NCBI GenBank assembly: GCA_003135415.1
Contig: PLBP01000030.1
Coordinates: 1-56,390, forward strand
Reading direction: 5' to 3'
Length of the DNA stretch: 56,390 nucleotides
Source of the DNA: Hyphomicrobiales bacterium
GTDB lineage: Bacteria; Pseudomonadota; Alphaproteobacteria; Rhizobiales; Xanthobacteraceae
Under the pieces are notes generated by a model, which made no database searches, was not told where the DNA came from, and was given only the letters and a program-made list of their open reading frames with translations. The position numbers and the translations under genes are program-made. Positions 53,391 to 56,390 of this stretch are shown one piece after another. Position 1 is the first letter of the stretch, and each line of letters starts with the position of its first letter.

Positions 53391-54320
53391 ATGTCCGGTT
53401 TTTCGCAGCGGGCAAAACCACAAAAGTTCCGCGACAAGTTGAAGGCGCGCCAGTTTGTCATCACGGCTGAAATCACGCCGCCCGTTTCCTGCGCGCGCGA
53501 GGACCTTGTTGCTCTCGCGCGCCCCTTGGTGGGCTCCGCCGACGCCGTTAACGTGACCGACGGCGCCGGCGCGCAGCCCCACATTTCGGCGCTTGCCGCG
53601 GCCTCCATTCTCGCGGCGGAAGGGATCGAGCCGATCGTGCAGTTCGTCTGCCGCGACAAGAACCGGATCGCGCTGCAGAGCGACTTGATGGCGGCGGCGA
53701 CGCTCAACCTGCGCAATCTTTTGATCCTGCGCGGCGACGATCCTTCGGCGGGCGATCAGCCCGACACCAAGCCCGTCTTCGATCTCGATCCGGTCGGCCT
53801 GATGAAAACAGCGCGCGGGCTCTCCGATCACGGCGAGCTTCCCGGCGGGCGCAAGGTCAAGGGCCGCGCCGATTTTTTCCTCGGCGCCGCCGATGCGCCG
53901 ATCGACCCGCCCGCCGGCTGGAAGCCGCAAGGGCTGCTCGCGAAAATGAACGCGGGCGCGGAATTCGTGCAGACCCAGTTCTGCATGGATGCCGAAGTTT
54001 TGGCGCGCTATATGCGCAGACTCGCCGAGCACGGCATTCCCGAAAAAATGCATTTCCTGGTCGGCATCGCGGCGCTGAAATCGGCGCGCTCGGCCCACTG
54101 GATGCGCGAGCGGCTGTTTGGGACGATCATCTCCGAAGAGATCGTCAAGCGGATGGAGAGCGCGGCCGATCCGGCCGCGAAGGGCCGCCGCATCGCGATT
54201 GAGCTGATCGAGCAATATGCGAAAATCCCCGGCGTCGCCGGCGTCCACATCATGGGTCCGTCGAACGGCGAGACGATCCCCGAGATCATCGCGCAGGTGA
54301 GAGAGCTGCAGCGCGTCTAA
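53391..54320 (+). CDS. Methylenetetrahydrofolate reductase (MetF) family protein
   Basis: 309-residue TIM-barrel FAD protein of the MTHFR family, interconverting methylene- and methyl-tetrahydrofolate. Catalytic-type E27 (ITAEITPP) and D57 (NVTDGAG) are present, along with NLLILRGDDPS and AGAEFVQTQFCMD, which form the folate/flavin site. The ATG at 53391 is two bases after the LLM gene; the longer open frame is a shadow. With an LLM enzyme it may handle C1 units released from a methylated substrate; that is inference. Confidence 0.88.
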   Translation: MSGFSQRAKPQKFRDKLKARQFVITAEITPPVSCAREDLVALARPLVGSADAVNVTDGAGAQPHISALAAASILAAEGIEPIVQFVCRDKNRIALQSDLMAAATLNLRNLLILRGDDPSAGDQPDTKPVFDLDPVGLMKTARGLSDHGELPGGRKVKGRADFFLGAADAPIDPPAGWKPQGLLAKMNAGAEFVQTQFCMDAEVLARYMRRLAEHGIPEKMHFLVGIAALKSARSAHWMRERLFGTIISEEIVKRMESAADPAAKGRRIAIELIEQYAKIPGVAGVHIMGPSNGETIPEIIAQVRELQRV

Positions 54321-54412
54321 GGCGATTGAATTCTCGCGCCGGGAATCTTCGACCGATTGTCAGGCTTCAATTTCATAATATGCTGCGCGGTGGAGGCGCT
54401 CGGGGGGAAATC

Positions 54413-54802
54413 ATGAAAACGATCCAGGCATTGATTTTGGCGATCGGGACCTTTCTCGCGTGCAGTCTTTACGCCGTGGAATCGGCCGCCGCCGATTGGA
54501 TCGCAGTCGCGGCTACCCACTGGAAAGACGGGGGAGGGACTGCGCATTCCGCCATCGGCTACTCAGGGATTCGGCATTCGGAAGCGGACGCGAGAGCGGC
54601 GGCGTTGGATGCTTGCAATTCCTCCGGCGGCGTCGGCTGCAACGTGCTCGGCGCTTGGGACTCCGGATGCATTTACGTCACCAGCGGCCGTTCAAGTGAC
54701 AAGGCCGGCTACGGTGCCGGCCCGAGTGCCGCAGAGGCGCTCAGCAATTGCCAAGGAGAAGGACTTGTCTGCAAGCAGTCGGTCGGTGGCTGTATTGAAT
54801 GA
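54413..54802 (+). CDS. DUF4189 secreted protein
   Basis: 129-residue protein with a signal peptide (MKTIQALILAIGTFLACSLYA, cut before about residue 27) followed by a DUF4189-like domain: ADWIAVAATHWKDGGGTAHSAIGYSGIRHSEADARAAALDACNSSGG. The five cysteines after the signal peptide suggest disulfides. Transcribed alone. Such proteins occur in many Rhizobiales with no assigned role. Confidence 0.78.
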   Translation: MKTIQALILAIGTFLACSLYAVESAAADWIAVAATHWKDGGGTAHSAIGYSGIRHSEADARAAALDACNSSGGVGCNVLGAWDSGCIYVTSGRSSDKAGYGAGPSAAEALSNCQGEGLVCKQSVGGCIE

Positions 54803-54811
54803 TCGCGATAC

Positions 54812-54827
54812 GCGGGCGTAAGCCCGC
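54812..54827. terminator. Small hairpin between convergent genes
   Basis: Stem gcgggc with loop gtaa and arm gcccgc lies between the DUF4189 stop at 54802 and the stop of the opposing GFA gene at 54833. Short and without a strong T-run, so it may be a weak terminator only. Confidence 0.5.
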
Positions 54828-54832
54828 AGGCG

Positions 54833-55244
54833 TTAAATCCCGCGCTCGTAGATTTTGAGGTCAGGCGGGATGACGGCCCAGCTCGGGCGGTCGCGTGTGA
54901 AGATCGCGACGCTCGGATGGAAGAGCGAGGGGTCGTCGAGCGAGCCGGCATAAATCGTGAACATCGCGTCTTTGCCCACTTCGCCGCCGAAGACGACTGC
55001 CGCAGACGGGGCAGGAATTGCGCACCGCGTCGGCATTGCGCGCGGATTTGGAGATGAATTTTCGAGTCTCACCGCTGAAGCGGACAGCACTCGCCGGGAA
55101 CCCCATGAAGGGGATGAACCCCGAGCCCGAGGCCTTGCGGCAATCGGCGCAGTAGCAGTGACCCATGAACTTCGGCTCGCCATCCGCTTGATAGCGTAGC
55201 GCGCCGCAGAGACAGCCGCCGGTGTAACGTTTATTTTCGCTCAT
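54833..55244 (-). pseudogene. GFA (glutathione-dependent formaldehyde-activating) family protein with a frameshift
   Basis: The first frame from the ATG at 55244 reads MSENKRYTGGCLCGALRYQ, GHCYCADCRKASGSGFIPFMGF and NSCPVCGSRL, with the zinc-binding CxC, CxxC and CPVCG motifs of a GFA/Mss4-like domain. The family C-terminus, VFGGEVGKDAMFTIYAGSLDDPSLFHPSVAIFTRDRPSWAVIPPDLKIYERG, follows in another frame and ends at 54833. The break lies at about 54998-55008 and needs loss of one base or gain of two. The upstream extension of the first frame (MRAARPVDA) is not conserved. Real frameshift or sequence error. Confidence 0.78.
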
Positions 55245-55275
55245 CGCCTCGTATTGCGAAGATTGTCTGACTGCG

Positions 55276-55647
55276 TCAACCGGCCTTGCCGCGCGCATCG
55301 AAGGCGGTGCGGGCGGCGTGAATGCGGGGCATGTTTTTCGAGGCCCACTGTCCGAGATCGATGACCGGCCGTTGTAACGACCGTCCGAGCGCCGTGAGCT
55401 GATAGTCCACTCGCGGCGGGATGGTGGGCGTCACCTTGCGGCTCACCAGGCCGTCGCGCTCCAAACCCCGGAGCGTCAGCGTCAGCATTCGTTGCGACAC
55501 GTCCGGGATTGCGCGGCGGATTTCGGAGAACCGGCGCGCGCCGTCGCTCAAGGACATCACGACCTGCACGCTCCACTTGTCGCCGACGCGGCCGAGGATT
55601 TCGCTCACCGTCTTGCACTCGGTATCACGGAGAGAACCAGCGCTCAA
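55276..55647 (-). CDS. HxlR family transcription regulator
   Basis: 123-residue winged-helix regulator. Key motifs are CKTVSEILGRVGDKWSVQVVMSLSDGARRFSEIRRAIPDVSQRMLTLTLRGLERDGLVSRKVTPTIPPRVDYQLTALGRSL, all standard HxlR. The N-terminal cysteine (residue 11, TECKTV) is at the position that senses redox or electrophiles in several HxlR proteins. It is divergent from the FMN reductase gene and most likely represses it. Confidence 0.92.
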   Translation of the reverse strand: MSAGSLRDTECKTVSEILGRVGDKWSVQVVMSLSDGARRFSEIRRAIPDVSQRMLTLTLRGLERDGLVSRKVTPTIPPRVDYQLTALGRSLQRPVIDLGQWASKNMPRIHAARTAFDARGKAG

Positions 55648-55736
55648 AAATGTGCCTCCTTGCGGCGTGTCGAGTAGGGCACCAATCTATCCTCAGTTCT
55701 TGTTTGTGACCATGCCTAATTCGAGGAGAAGAAGTC
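55648..55736. promoter_or_regulatory. Divergent HxlR/FMN-reductase promoter region
   Basis: 89 bases between divergent starts. GAGGAGAAGAAG precedes the reductase ATG. This must hold the operator of the HxlR protein, as is usual for such pairs, but I cannot mark a specific box. Confidence 0.45.
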
Positions 55737-56336
55737 ATGCTGAAGATAGGAATGATCGTCGGGAGCACCCGACCGAACCGGTTCGCCGATACGCCGGTGA
55801 AATGGCTGGTTGAAGGCGCGGCCGCGCGCACCGACCTCAAGCTCGAAGCGCTGGATCTCCGGGACTACAAGCTACCGTTCTTCAACGAGCCGGTGCCGCC
55901 GTCCTATTCGGGCGGTGTCTACACGGAGCCCCAAGCGGAAGCTTGGCGGAAACGCATCAGCGAGTTCGACGCCTACCTCGCCACGGTCGCCGAGTACAAT
56001 CACGGTCCCACGGCGGTGCTGAAGAACGCCTTCGACAGCGCGCAACTCGAGTGGCAGCGGAAGCCCATCGCCTTTGTCGGTTACGGCGGCGTCGGCGGGG
56101 CCCGCGCGATCGAGCACCTGCGGGGCGTCGCCATCGAGTTGCAGATGGTGCCGATCACGCAAGGGGTGAACATCGGGATGGAGCCCTACCTCGGCATCGT
56201 CCAGAAGGGCGCCACCTTGAACGACTACGAATATCTGGTGCAAAGCCGGAAGGTCATGTTCGACCATCTCGCGTGGTGGGGCGTGGCGTTGAAAGCGGCG
56301 CGGCAGGCGGGTGCTCGGAGCGTCCTCGCTGCTTGA
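55737..56336 (+). CDS. NADPH-dependent FMN reductase family protein
   Basis: 199-residue flavodoxin-fold reductase that reduces FMN, quinones or azo compounds with NADPH. The FMN-binding GSTRPNRFADTPVKWL motif is near residues 9-24, and the second loop AEYNHGPTAVLKNAFDSAQLEWQRKPIAFVGYGGVGGARAIEHLR has the characteristic EYN and GGVGG segments. It is divergent from an HxlR repressor, a common inducible arrangement. Complete within the window. Confidence 0.93.
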   Translation: MLKIGMIVGSTRPNRFADTPVKWLVEGAAARTDLKLEALDLRDYKLPFFNEPVPPSYSGGVYTEPQAEAWRKRISEFDAYLATVAEYNHGPTAVLKNAFDSAQLEWQRKPIAFVGYGGVGGARAIEHLRGVAIELQMVPITQGVNIGMEPYLGIVQKGATLNDYEYLVQSRKVMFDHLAWWGVALKAARQAGARSVLAA

Positions 56337-56370
56337 TCGGCGGCTTGCTGGAGTATGATCTTTTCTTAAT

Positions 56371-56390
56371 TGTCATGGCCGGGCTTGTCC
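56371..56390. repeat. Partial REP-like element at the window edge
   Basis: The last 20 bases are identical to 39084-39103, the beginning of the REP-like palindrome pair there. The element is cut by the window end, so its second arm cannot be seen. Confidence 0.75.

Overview
The window is GC-rich, tightly packed DNA with the gene content of an alphaproteobacterium, most likely a Hyphomicrobiales (Rhizobiales) member near Bradyrhizobium, Rhodopseudomonas, Pseudolabrys or Xanthobacteraceae. This placement is an inference from the hopanoid gene set with hpnO, the many LivHMGFK and Tct-type transport genes, and the REP-like palindromes; no rRNA or other marker is present. I saw no tRNA, rRNA, CRISPR array, insertion sequence or phage gene.

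Region 1 (about 0.1-20.4 kb) is a hopanoid (bacterial triterpenoid lipid) cluster. Isoprenoid supply genes (ispA, dxs, ispH) sit beside the squalene genes hpnC-hpnD-hpnE, the cyclase gene shc/hpnF, the side-chain genes hpnH, hpnG and hpnO, the RND exporter hpnN and the glycosyltransferase-like hpnB. hpnB-C-D-E-shc is one plus-strand operon with overlapping ends; dxs-ispH-hpnH is a coupled minus-strand operon. Together they could carry pyruvate and glyceraldehyde-3-phosphate through farnesyl diphosphate, squalene and hopene to adenosylhopane, ribosylhopane and aminobacteriohopanetriol. Between hpnN and hpnG lie a DUF2147 protein, a cytochrome P450, a small Cys-rich secreted protein and a GNAT-fold acyltransferase.

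Region 2 (20.5-27.3 kb) holds lipid and small-metabolite genes: a fatty acid desaturase, a fatty acid hydroxylase-type membrane enzyme, a PanB-like protein that has lost two expected magnesium ligands, a GntR regulator, an EamA permease broken by an in-frame TAG, and a beta-hydroxyacid dehydrogenase.

Region 3 (27.8-50.7 kb) looks catabolic. It has tctB-tctA (no tctC), an M24-fold hydrolase with an altered active site, a polysaccharide deacetylase/allantoinase-like protein, a three-subunit molybdenum hydroxylase, a cyclase-family hydrolase, an HpsN-like member of the histidinol dehydrogenase family, a Gfo/Idh oxidoreductase, a carboxymuconolactone decarboxylase-like protein, a second beta-hydroxyacid dehydrogenase, an FAD monooxygenase of the 2,6-dihydroxypyridine hydroxylase type, a cupin, a complete LivHMGF plus binding-protein ABC importer, a VOC protein, an intradiol (hydroxyquinol-type) dioxygenase and a zeta-class glutathione transferase. 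This suggests uptake and oxidation of an aromatic or heteroaromatic compound that I cannot name.

Region 4 (50.7-56.4 kb) has a lysine-rich protein with an EF-Tu-domain-2-like barrel, a LysR regulator divergent from an LLM flavin oxidoreductase plus MetF-like pair, a DUF4189 secreted protein, a frameshifted GFA protein, and an HxlR regulator divergent from an NADPH-dependent FMN reductase. Three genes in the window are broken by single small lesions (EamA, DUF1330, GFA), so either local gene decay or base-level sequence error should be considered.
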